DNA from: Chryseobacterium sp. ON_d1
GTDB taxonomy: Bacteria; Bacteroidota; Bacteroidia; Flavobacteriales; Weeksellaceae
NCBI RefSeq assembly: GCF_006829085.1
Contig: NZ_BJTC01000001.1
Coordinates: forward strand, 566,500 to 630,499
Direction: 5' to 3'
Length of the DNA stretch: 64,000 nucleotides
The notes beneath the pieces were generated by a model that saw only the letters and a list, made by a program, of their open reading frames with translations, had not been told where the DNA came from and made no database searches. The translations under genes and the position numbers were made by a program. Numbering within the stretch: position 1 is the stretch's first letter; every line of letters starts with the position of its first letter. Positions 43,966 to 51,500 of this stretch are shown here, piece after piece.

Positions 43966-43973
43966 AAACTCCT

Positions 43974-44003
43974 GAGCTGAAATTGAATATTTCAGCTCTT
44001 TTT
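43974..44003 (+). terminator. Intrinsic terminator closing the sigma-FecR-SusCD-GDPD unit
   Basis: GAGCTGAAAT (43974-43983) pairs perfectly with ATTTCAGCTC (43989-43998), 5-nt loop, followed by a T run, 8 bases past the stop. Confidence 0.92.
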
Positions 44004-44049
44004 ATTGCTAAAGATACCTCATCAAACCTGACCTAATGCCCCTAACATA

Positions 44050-44559
44050 TCAATTTCCCCAAAAGGTCCATACCGAACCATTAAAGACAGCAAGTTGTTT
44101 TTTGGTGGTGTCATAAACCATCATTCCTGCCGCCGGAGAAATAATATTAAGGTGAGGGCTTGCGACTTTAGGCAGGATCATCGCTTTATTTTGATCTTCA
44201 AGAACAAGAATGCCGGGAGTGGAAGAGGGAGTTCCTATGGATACCTTTGCACCGGGGTGATCATTTAAAACATCCTGCAGGCTGGTATCGGCTGCTCCGG
44301 AAGAGTCTACGGAAAGGTCTTTCCAGCCGGTATCCTGGAATACTTTTACCTTTTTATCTGCAATATCGAAGATCAGGGTTCCTTCAACAGGATTTTGTAC
44401 ATCCGTTGTACTGCTCACCCACGGAAGTACTATTCCTCTGTTTTCCGTCCCGAATTCTAAAGACGACGATTCAGATTCCAATGTTGTTTTTCCTATTGCT
44501 ACCTGTGAATAAAAGCAGCTTGACAATGGGAGAAGGAGCAGTATAATTATTTTTTTCAT
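44050..44559 (-). CDS. Secreted protein with a repeated beta motif, function unknown
   Basis: A 169-residue exported protein. The N-terminus MKKIIILLLLPLSSCFYSQ is a signal peptide (cleaved after YSQ or lipidated at Cys15). Two similar beta units can be aligned: VEGTLIFDIADKKVKVFQDTGWKDL (about residues 57-81) and AAGMMVYDTTKKQLAVFNGSVW (about 143-164). Both follow the pattern G-hydrophobic-hydrophobic-Y/F-D-x4-(L/V)-x-V-F-x-x-x-x-W. The second also matches the C-terminus of the next gene upstream. Relatives in Flavobacteriia carry this motif at the end of tail- or filament-like surface proteins. It is probably transcribed with the gene at 44574. Function unknown. Confidence 0.68.
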   Translation of the reverse strand: MKKIIILLLLPLSSCFYSQVAIGKTTLESESSSLEFGTENRGIVLPWVSSTTDVQNPVEGTLIFDIADKKVKVFQDTGWKDLSVDSSGAADTSLQDVLNDHPGAKVSIGTPSSTPGILVLEDQNKAMILPKVASPHLNIISPAAGMMVYDTTKKQLAVFNGSVWTFWGN

Positions 44560-44573
44560 AATTCAGTTTTTTA

Positions 44574-46253
44574 TTAATCAGGACAGGTTTGATTATTAAA
44601 GCATTTCCATCCGCCAGGAGTTCCGTCAATATTCACCTGAAGACAATGTTGAGTGGTGTTGTAAACGATCATTCCTTCTTTTACATCTGAAGCAGGAATA
44701 GCAGCTACTTGTGTATCTGTAAGCCTGTTGATGACCAAGCCTTTCGTTTTTGATTCCAGCACAGTCCATGCTCCCTTTCTGGCACCAGGCCAGCTGCTGT
44801 CTCCGGAATTGGCTCTTTGGAGGGCCGTAATTCCATGATTTGCAGGGAGAGCAGTTCCGGCTGTTAAAGCAGGCTTATAACATGGAACCGCACCGGGTAC
44901 GATGATCGTATCAGTTGCTGTATCACAGTTTGAAGGTGATGCCGCCTGGCATATCTGGTATTCCAGCGTATACGTTCCTGGAGGAGTTCCCGGAGCTACA
45001 TTTATGTATCCGGTTCCCGGATCAAGATTAATGTTGGTGGTGGTTGTGGAAATCTGGGAAAGGATTACATTGGTAAGTGTAGCCTGAGCACCGTTGTATG
45101 TTTCAAAATCATTATCGAGAACATTTCCTGCAGAAGAGCTGCCTGCGGGAATGGTATAAGTATCCTCTACCGCCATGGGAGGCAGCTCTGCGTTGATGGT
45201 AGGGCAAAAACCTACTGAAGTGACCATCGGTGCGCTGCAGCTGTTGGTTGAAGCACAGTCATACGTTACGTTTGACAGCATGACAGGATTGCTGTTCAGA
45301 AAAACAGTTCCGGCATTGGATGGACCTGAATTTCGTTTAAAATCAAGATTCGGTCCTATGGATACATTATTTACCTGTATCGGGTTCTGAACTTCAAAAT
45401 AACCTTTTTTACTGGCAGATGCCGGACCATGTATAGCAGCATTTCCTCCCTGATACTGATTGATCAGAAACCGTCCTTCATTATACAGTATGGCATCAGC
45501 CGGTGCATTGTTCATATTTCCTGTAGAAGAAAATACGCCAAAATTATATATTTCACTGGAGTTACCGGATAGATTGATATCTCCTCCGGCGGTAAAAGTT
45601 CCGGTATTGATAATTTTTCCGCCATTTATATTAAAACCGCTTGCAGAATTGATCGTTCCGCAGTTGAGATAAAAGCTCTGTTCGTTGTTGCTGTAGTTAC
45701 CAAGAATGGAAATAGAACCTGTCTTCTGGTTTCTGAACTGTGTCATTGCAGAATTGCTCATATTAATATTACCGTTGATATTTAATGTGCCATAATTATC
45801 AACAATATTATCTGTATTATCCCCAAACTGAAGAACTCCTATATTTATAATGCCTTCATTGACAATTCGGTTGTTTTGTCCTACAATATTCATATTACCG
45901 TTCCCTCCACCGACAATAATGGTTCCCGTATCATATATGTGTACATCCAGATCTGCTACAGTAGTTGTGGCCTGATTGAATACCAGTGAACCATGTACGT
46001 CAAAAAAGACAGGTGCGTTGGATACTCCGCTTATATTATTTTGAAATATTACCAATGCGTTTGTTCCGATGCATATTTTAGTATTGGCTCCAAAAGTTGG
46101 ATTGTCAAAAGTTGTTGTGGTTGTGATACACACCGTTGTATTGTCAGGAAAATGATAATTGGGATCCGTGGGATTGGTTATAGTACATCCTGTACATTGA
46201 GCACTAACACTAAAAGGGAAAAATATAAAGAATAAATAAAGATAATATTTCAT
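44574..46253 (-). CDS. Large exported beta-rich surface protein
   Basis: A 559-residue secreted protein with signal peptide MKYYLYLFFIFFPFSVSAQ. The central region (about residues 60-330) is asparagine/glycine-rich with many short NINGNINMSN-like turns, as in a right-handed parallel beta-helix (adhesin or pectate-lyase-like). A domain with bacterial Ig or cadherin-type features follows (VEDTYTIPAGSSSAGNVLDNDFE, about 367-470). The C-terminus, EGMIVYNTTQHCLQVNIDG then W, carries the same motif as the neighbour at 44050. There is no clear type IX secretion tail of the common form. The open frame begins at a TTG 21 bases upstream, but the ATG at 46253 gives the signal. Function unknown, likely adhesion or structure. 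Confidence 0.72.
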   Translation of the reverse strand: MKYYLYLFFIFFPFSVSAQCTGCTITNPTDPNYHFPDNTTVCITTTTTFDNPTFGANTKICIGTNALVIFQNNISGVSNAPVFFDVHGSLVFNQATTTVADLDVHIYDTGTIIVGGGNGNMNIVGQNNRIVNEGIINIGVLQFGDNTDNIVDNYGTLNINGNINMSNSAMTQFRNQKTGSISILGNYSNNEQSFYLNCGTINSASGFNINGGKIINTGTFTAGGDINLSGNSSEIYNFGVFSSTGNMNNAPADAILYNEGRFLINQYQGGNAAIHGPASASKKGYFEVQNPIQVNNVSIGPNLDFKRNSGPSNAGTVFLNSNPVMLSNVTYDCASTNSCSAPMVTSVGFCPTINAELPPMAVEDTYTIPAGSSSAGNVLDNDFETYNGAQATLTNVILSQISTTTTNINLDPGTGYINVAPGTPPGTYTLEYQICQAASPSNCDTATDTIIVPGAVPCYKPALTAGTALPANHGITALQRANSGDSSWPGARKGAWTVLESKTKGLVINRLTDTQVAAIPASDVKEGMIVYNTTQHCLQVNIDGTPGGWKCFNNQTCPD

Positions 46254-46551
46254 TTTGTGGTGTGTTATATCCAAAAATAATTAAAATATTTTAATATTGT
46301 TTGTCTTGAATGATACTTTTTTTGCCGGAAATTGATAAAAATAAGACGTATTAATTTTATATTATATAACAGTTAATATTATAAGGCATTTTGAATGACT
46401 TCTTCATATTTAAAATAATACCACCAAAGCAAAAAATGTTTTGGTGGTACGGTTATTCTTTACCCTGAGTAAATGCAGATAATCAGTTAGAATAAGCGCT
46501 TACTTTTTACAGATAGGATTACATAAAAAGATAAATGAACCTTTGGAAAAT
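46254..46551. other. Intergenic region with a 10-bp hairpin
   Basis: About 300 bases between the surface-protein gene and the FAD monooxygenase gene, both on the minus strand. TACCACCAAA (46419-46428) pairs perfectly with TTTGGTGGTA (46440-46449) over an 11-nt loop. On the minus strand it is followed by TATTATTTTAA, so it probably ends the monooxygenase transcript. The rest is A+T-rich. Confidence 0.6.
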
Positions 46552-47694
46552 CTATTCAATATTTAAATTAACGCCATAAAGAAAGTCGAACTGTTTACGG
46601 GTAATATTATCAGGAGTGCACCGAACCAGAAAATTACGGAGGAGGCTGCAAGGCAGACTCTTCACACTGGTAAGACGGCCCAGCATCCAGGATGCATCTA
46701 CAACCCGTTGGGCACGTTTTAACCGTCTTGCCTGGTATTTGGCGAAAGCAGTTGAAGGACCAGATTCCCTGCTTAGATAGGCAGCGAGTATATAAGCATC
46801 TTCAATTGCCTGGCTGGCTCCCTGTCCCAGATTGGGAGTAGAAGCGTGGGCTGCATCTCCTACTAATACAACATTGTCCCGATACCATTGGTTAAGAGGA
46901 TGTATATCATAAAGATCTCCATGTATCAGAGTCTCAGCATTCAGTTTTTTTGCTATATCCTGTATATGCTGGTCAAAAGGCATTAATTCTTGTTGTATAT
47001 AGGAGAGTGCCTCGTTGGGGGTAAACCGGCTCCCTGCGTCCATGGCTTTGGTCATCCAGAAATATGCCTGATTGACACCTACCTGTGAAATGGATACACG
47101 TACACCACCTTTACGGCTCCATACTTCTCCACTTCTTGATTGTTCTGCTGATGGAAGAGTGGTATTGATAATGGCCCGCCAGCAGGTCTGACCTGAATAG
47201 CGATATTGCGCTTTAGCTACATGCTGTTCCCGTATGACAGACCGGATACCATCCGCACCTATGATCACATCCGCATGATCAGTGGTACCATCATCAAAAT
47301 ATACCGTATTGTTTTTAATATCTACGCATCTTTTACCAAGATGTATAGTCTGTTTTACAGCATTCATCAGAATCTGTTGTAAGGTACCACGATGTATGGC
47401 TTGAGTAGCATTACCATAGCGCTTTTTAATGTCTGTATTATCAATATTTTGCAGAAGGTTGCCTTTTATGTCTTTTATAAATACAGATTCGAGAAATATG
47501 GAATTATCTTTTACTATTTCTGCCAATCCCAGACGCTCATAGACATTCATTGCATTACCACCTAACCATATACCTGCTCCCACGGCTTTAAGCTCTGTTG
47601 CCGCTTCGTAGATTTCAAAAGGGATTTTGTTGTGCTGTAAAGCAATAGCAGTGGTAAGCCCTCCTATGCCTGCACCGATGATGATTACTTTCAT
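46552..47694 (-). CDS. FAD-dependent aromatic-type monooxygenase
   Basis: A 380-residue single-component flavoprotein hydroxylase of the p-hydroxybenzoate-hydroxylase fold. The FAD ADP-binding loop is GAGIGGLTTAIALQ (residues 7-20), the DG motif is VIIGADGIRS (about 145-155), and the second FAD motif is VVLVGDAAHASTPNLGQGA (about 280-298). Similar proteins hydroxylate salicylate, 3-hydroxybenzoate or antibiotic substrates; the sequence lacks the features I would use to call TetX. The divergent TetR gene and the two operator copies between them suggest induction by the compound it modifies, as in a detoxification pair. Confidence 0.85.
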   Translation of the reverse strand: MKVIIIGAGIGGLTTAIALQHNKIPFEIYEAATELKAVGAGIWLGGNAMNVYERLGLAEIVKDNSIFLESVFIKDIKGNLLQNIDNTDIKKRYGNATQAIHRGTLQQILMNAVKQTIHLGKRCVDIKNNTVYFDDGTTDHADVIIGADGIRSVIREQHVAKAQYRYSGQTCWRAIINTTLPSAEQSRSGEVWSRKGGVRVSISQVGVNQAYFWMTKAMDAGSRFTPNEALSYIQQELMPFDQHIQDIAKKLNAETLIHGDLYDIHPLNQWYRDNVVLVGDAAHASTPNLGQGASQAIEDAYILAAYLSRESGPSTAFAKYQARRLKRAQRVVDASWMLGRLTSVKSLPCSLLRNFLVRCTPDNITRKQFDFLYGVNLNIE

Positions 47695-47704
47695 AATTTC
47701 TATA

Positions 47705-47755
47705 TTTTAGTACAAATGTACTAAAAATTTCCACACTTGTACATTTGTACTAAAA
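47705..47755. promoter_or_regulatory. Two TetR-type operators overlapping divergent -7 boxes
   Basis: Site 1, TTAGTACAAATGTACTAA (47707-47724, symmetric to 47705-47726), and site 2, TTGTACATTTGTACTAA (47737-47753), are near-identical inverted sites in opposite orientation. Each contains TACATTTG (minus strand 47713-47720, plus strand 47740-47747), which fits TAnnTTTG, so a bound repressor would cover both -7 elements. Confidence 0.75.
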
Positions 47756-47772
47756 TTTTTATTTTCGCTGTT

Positions 47773-48375
47773 ATGAATACAAAAGAAAAAATACTGATTA
47801 CTTCTACTCATTTATTCAATGAGCAGGGTATAGATGTAATAACGATCCGGCATATTGCTAAAGAAATGGGAATCAGTCACAGTAATATTCAGTATTATTT
47901 TAAGAATGCTGATGATATCATTGCCACCATCTATAATAACCATATTAAGGAACTGGATGAATTACCTGTATTCAAAAATCTAACTCTTGATGCATTAAAA
48001 TCATCCATAGTACTGGTCATGGAGCATATTTATAAATACCGGTTTATATATATACATTTTGTAGTAATTGCCAGACGTTTACCTTCTGTGAAAAAAGAAT
48101 ATGCCAAACGGTTTGCTATCCGCCAGCAGCAGTTTATGGATCTGTTTGCTTATTATCGCGAAGAAGGTATTATGCGAAAGGATATTCCCATTCCTGTGTG
48201 GGAAAGCTTAATCAACAATATTTATATCATTGGAGATTTTTGGATTTCAGCTAATGAACTCAATACCATGTTAAAAGGAAGAAAAGCAGTTGATTATTAT
48301 GGTAGGCTGATTGAACAATTGTTTTATCCTTATTTAACTGAATTGGGAAAGTCACAGATAACATTGTCCAAGTGA
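47773..48375 (+). CDS. TetR-family transcriptional regulator
   Basis: A 200-residue repressor. The N-terminal helix-turn-helix is clear (about residues 3-45; TKEKILITSTHLFNEQGIDVITIRHIAKEMGISHSNIQYYF, recognition helix ISHSNIQYYFK). The C-terminal ligand-binding part is helical (about 60-195) and ends in GRLIEQLFYPYL. The open frame extends 12 codons upstream to an ATG at 47737 inside operator site 2; the ATG at 47773 gives the standard TetR N-terminus and leaves the promoter free. It is divergent from the FAD monooxygenase, with matched operators in the 78-base gap. Confidence 0.9.
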   Translation: MNTKEKILITSTHLFNEQGIDVITIRHIAKEMGISHSNIQYYFKNADDIIATIYNNHIKELDELPVFKNLTLDALKSSIVLVMEHIYKYRFIYIHFVVIARRLPSVKKEYAKRFAIRQQQFMDLFAYYREEGIMRKDIPIPVWESLINNIYIIGDFWISANELNTMLKGRKAVDYYGRLIEQLFYPYLTELGKSQITLSK

Positions 48376-48519
48376 CAGAATACGGTCTTCCAGGATTGCT
48401 GGGGCATATAAATAGGTAAGGTATTCTTTAATTCAGCCTGCTTAGTTAAATTTTCTGGAGGCCAAATTTTGTATCTGTAAAAACATGACGCTGTGTCAGA
48501 AGTCAAATAATTTGGCTTT
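48376..48519. other. Start of the 790-base gene-free stretch after the TetR gene
   Basis: No coding frame. GCCAAATT (about 48462-48469) and AATTTGGC (about 48508-48515) could pair over a long loop with TTTTG after it, a weak candidate terminator for the TetR gene. Nothing else is apparent. Confidence 0.4.
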
Positions 48520-48622
48520 TGTCACTGACTACATCGAACCCTCGATTTCTGACGAAGGAAGAATCTCATTGATAACCAGAAGCATGAGATTCTTCATTAC
48601 AGTTCATTTCATCAGAGTGACA
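48520..48622. repeat. REP/MITE-like hairpin element
   Basis: Outer ends TGTCACT (48520-48526) and AGTGACA (48616-48622) are an inverted repeat. The core is a perfect 12-bp stem, GAAGAATCTCAT (48558-48569) with ATGAGATTCTTC (48584-48595), 14-nt loop. Between them lies a small ATCG-ACCCT-CGAT hairpin region. The layout recalls TGTCATTCTGA...GAAGAATCTCAT...TCAGAATGACA elements common in Flavobacteriia genomes; this copy looks degenerate. Confidence 0.6.
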
Positions 48623-49021
48623 CTTTTGAGACAGTTTCTTGTTTCTTTTTGATGAGATCTTCAAAGTCCAGTATCTCAATTTATTAAGCCGTTTAGCAAC
48701 TATGTGAAAGTGATCTTATATAGATGGATACAGCCACATCGCTTTTTTGCTTTTGTATCCGGGTAATCTTAATCTATAAATTCATTGTTTCATAAAACTT
48801 TTGCTGCTGGACTAGGAAAAGTGGTAAAAAAAAGGAGGGTTTTAGTTGCATTTTGATAATAAAAAGTGTGTTTTTTACATTTTTTTTTCAGTCAAAATGA
48901 AAAAAAAAATCATTCTTCTTATCATACTATTTATTCAAAAAAAAAAGATCATTTTTTTGACGTTATGCTGTTGCAATTAATTGTTAATTCATGTCTTATG
49001 AAATAACTAAGTGTAAAATTA
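48623..49021. other. Low-complexity A/T tract region without genes
   Basis: Many A and T runs of 8-10 bases between about 48820 and 48960. A 27-codon frame at 48897-48980 exists but is almost pure lysine/isoleucine/leucine and I do not call it. No RNA gene seen. Confidence 0.5.
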
Positions 49022-49037
49022 ATGATAACCTTATCAT
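49022..49037. promoter_or_regulatory. 16-bp inverted repeat upstream of the xylose/hexuronate locus
   Basis: ATGATAA-CC-TTATCAT is a perfect inverted repeat about 130 bases before the regulator ATG, followed by TTGATATCAT at 49051-49060. Either could be an upstream operator. Confidence 0.45.
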
Positions 49038-49106
49038 ATTTTTTATACAATTGATATCATAAAAAATCGATATGTAATGTATTGATATGCAGTAGATAAT
49101 GATTGA

Positions 49107-49165
49107 TTTGTTTTTTTTATTCAGATGAATTTTTATATTTGTAATGTTACCAAAATGTTAACGAA
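49107..49165 (+). promoter_or_regulatory. Promoter and direct-repeat leader of the Nudix regulator operon
   Basis: TTTG (49107-49110) and TATATTTG (49134-49141), 23 bases apart, fit the Bacteroidota -33/-7 promoter. Just downstream AATGTTACCAA (49143-49153) and AATGTTAACGA (49154-49164) form a direct repeat of period 11, one helical turn, ending four bases before the ATG. It is a candidate binding site for the encoded regulator. Confidence 0.6.
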
Positions 49166-49168
49166 CTA

Positions 49169-49894
49169 ATGAATCAAAACTTTATCCATACCTATGTCTC
49201 TGTGGACTGTGTTGTTTTCGGATTCGACCATGAAAACCGGTTGAATATATTATTAGTACAGCGCCATGTTGATGATGTTCCCTTGGAAAAACAGATCAAA
49301 CTGCCAGGTAGTTTGATTTTCAGCGATGAAGATGTAGATGATGCCGCTCAAAGAGTTCTTCATGAACTTACCGGAATCAAAAAAATGGTTCTTAAACAGT
49401 TCAAATGCTTTGCAGATCCAATGAGAGCAAGTAATGTACATGATATAAAATGGATGGATAAAGAGTATAAACATCATATAGACAGAATCATTACAGTAGC
49501 ATATCTTTCTCTCTGCAAAATAGATCATAAGATCAACAGCACAAAATATGATACCGTAGACTGGTATCCTATTGATGAGGTTCCGGCGTTGCCATTTGAT
49601 CATAACAAAATCATCAGTGAATCTCTGATTGAGATCAGAAAATGGATTGAATCTGATTTCTCCATTATTTTTGAACTGCTGCCAAAAAGGTTTACCATAA
49701 GACAGCTTTATCAGCTCTACAGTGCTCTGAGTGAAAAGAATATTGATATTAAGAATTTCCATAAAAAAATATCTTCCTTCCCCTACATTGTTCCTTTGGA
49801 TGAGATTCAGAAAGATGTCTCACACCGTGCAGCAAGATATTACAGATTTGATGCGAAAATCTACAAGAAAAACAATACAAAACTTATAAAATAA
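49169..49894 (+). CDS. Nudix-domain transcriptional regulator (NrtR/AraR-type) of pentose and hexuronate use
   Basis: A 241-residue protein with an N-terminal Nudix fold (about residues 8-140) and a C-terminal winged helix (about 155-230; RFTIRQLYQLYSALSEKNID then a basic FHKKISSF). The Nudix box is decayed: in GSLIFSDEDVDDAAQRVLHELTG the Glu after the catalytic Arg is Val and the paired Glu-Glu is Glu-Leu, so hydrolysis is unlikely and the domain should only bind a ligand. This is the design of NrtR and of AraR in Bacteroides thetaiotaomicron, which senses L-arabinose. With xylB and xylA right behind it (16 bases), a xylose- or xylooligosaccharide-responsive version is the best guess. Confidence 0.85.
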   Translation: MNQNFIHTYVSVDCVVFGFDHENRLNILLVQRHVDDVPLEKQIKLPGSLIFSDEDVDDAAQRVLHELTGIKKMVLKQFKCFADPMRASNVHDIKWMDKEYKHHIDRIITVAYLSLCKIDHKINSTKYDTVDWYPIDEVPALPFDHNKIISESLIEIRKWIESDFSIIFELLPKRFTIRQLYQLYSALSEKNIDIKNFHKKISSFPYIVPLDEIQKDVSHRAARYYRFDAKIYKKNNTKLIK

Positions 49895-49909
49895 TTCCTT
49901 TAAAAAATT

Positions 49910-51394
49910 ATGTACTTACTAGGCTATGACATTGGCAGTTCTTCTGTGAAAGTTTGTCTCATCGAGGCATCCAGTGGAAAAGTGATTGCTTCTGAATTTT
50001 CTCCCAAAAAAGAAATGAAAATCACTGCTATAAATCCAGGATGGGCAGAGCAAAATCCAGTTGACTGGTGGATCAATCTGAAGTTGGCTCATGAAGCTGT
50101 CATGCATGAATCCGGTGTACATGCTGAAGATATTAAAGGAATTGGAATCACCTGGCAGATGCATGGGCTGATTCTGGTAGATAAAGATCAGAATCTTTTA
50201 AGACCGTCAATTATATGGTGTGACAGCCGTGCTGTTCCTTATGGAGAAAAAGCTTTTAAGGAAATAGGGGAAGAGAAATGTTTATCACATCTTTTAAATT
50301 CACCGGGAAATTTTACTGCATCAAAGCTTGCATGGGTAAAAGAAAACGAGCCTGAAATTTTTGAAAAAATAGATAAAATAATGCTTCCGGGAGACTATAT
50401 TGCGATGAGACTTTCCGGACAGATCGGAATGACCATCGAAGGATTATCAGAAGGAATATTCTGGGATTTTAAAAACAACTGCATATCGGAAGATATCATT
50501 AATCACTATGGAATTCCCAAAAGTTTTTTCCCGGAAATTGTACCTACATTTGGGATTCAGGCAACCGTTTCAAAAGCAGCAGCTGAAGAATTAGGCTTAA
50601 AAGAAGGTACCCCTATCTCTTACAGAGCCGGTGACCAGCCCAACAATGCGCTTTCCCTGAATGTTTTTAACCCGGGTGAAATTGCCTCTACAGCAGGAAC
50701 TTCCGGAGTAGTGTACGGAGTTCTGGATCAGCTGGAATATGATAAATTGTCAAGAGTAAATACATTTGCCCATGTCAACTACACACCGGAACAGATCAGG
50801 CTGGGCGTTTTACTGTGTATCAACGGAACCGGTATTTTAAATTCCTGGCTGAAGCATAATTTTGCAACCTCACTTTCTTCTTATGGTGATATGAATGATA
50901 TGGCTTCACTTTCACCGATTGGCTCAAAAGGATTAAGCATTATTCCTTTTGGAAACGGGGCCGAAAGAGTGCTGGAAAATAAAGATACAAGCTGTTCTAT
51001 TCATGGAATTAACTTCAATATACATACTAAGGGAGATATACTGCGTGCAGCGCAGGAAGGTATTGTATTCTCTTACGAATACGGAATGGATATCATGAGA
51101 AATATCGGAATGGATATTCAGGTGATCCGTGCAGGAAATGCCAACATGTTTTTAAGTTCAATTTTTCGCCAGTCGCTATCCAGTGTCAGCAATGCGGTCA
51201 TTGAACTTTATGATACCGATGGAGCGGTAGGGGCAGCAAGAGCTGCCGGAATGGGAATAGGGTTTTACTCAGATTCCAGAGAAGCATTTTCTTCACTCGA
51301 ACAAATAGCGGTGATAGAGCCTGAACACGAAAAACGAGAACAATATTTAGAAGCCTATGGCAGATGGAAACATCATCTTAACGAAATAATCTAG
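49910..51394 (+). CDS. xylB: Xylulokinase (FGGY carbohydrate kinase)
   Basis: A 494-residue FGGY-family kinase that phosphorylates D-xylulose to xylulose-5-phosphate. The N-terminal ATPase signature is LLGYDIGSSSVKVCLIEASSG (residues 3-23), and the adenosine-binding half has AGTSGVVYGV and the FGGY-type IQVIRAGNANMFLSSIFRQ segment (about 395-415). IGITWQMHGLILVDKDQN (about 80-97) is the sugar-binding motif. Family subfunction follows from the neighbouring xylose isomerase. It is 15 bases after the regulator, so they share a transcript. Confidence 0.92.
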   Translation: MYLLGYDIGSSSVKVCLIEASSGKVIASEFSPKKEMKITAINPGWAEQNPVDWWINLKLAHEAVMHESGVHAEDIKGIGITWQMHGLILVDKDQNLLRPSIIWCDSRAVPYGEKAFKEIGEEKCLSHLLNSPGNFTASKLAWVKENEPEIFEKIDKIMLPGDYIAMRLSGQIGMTIEGLSEGIFWDFKNNCISEDIINHYGIPKSFFPEIVPTFGIQATVSKAAAEELGLKEGTPISYRAGDQPNNALSLNVFNPGEIASTAGTSGVVYGVLDQLEYDKLSRVNTFAHVNYTPEQIRLGVLLCINGTGILNSWLKHNFATSLSSYGDMNDMASLSPIGSKGLSIIPFGNGAERVLENKDTSCSIHGINFNIHTKGDILRAAQEGIVFSYEYGMDIMRNIGMDIQVIRAGNANMFLSSIFRQSLSSVSNAVIELYDTDGAVGAARAAGMGIGFYSDSREAFSSLEQIAVIEPEHEKREQYLEAYGRWKHHLNEII

Positions 51395-51500
51395 GACAAT
51401 TACAACCGTATTTTTCATCCTCTTACTGACTTTTAAGACGCAGTGAGAAGGGTATCTCTACGCAAAAATTTAAAATTAAATTAAAAATAATCAAATAAAT

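Noticed and set aside
46552..47694. Possible TetX tetracycline-inactivating monooxygenase
   Set aside because: It shares the fold but not the typical TetX N-terminus, and many flavin hydroxylases look alike; I call only an FAD-dependent monooxygenase.
48897..48980. 27-codon frame MKKKIILLIILFIQ...
   Set aside because: Falls in poly-A/T tracts; the composition follows from the runs alone, with no further support.
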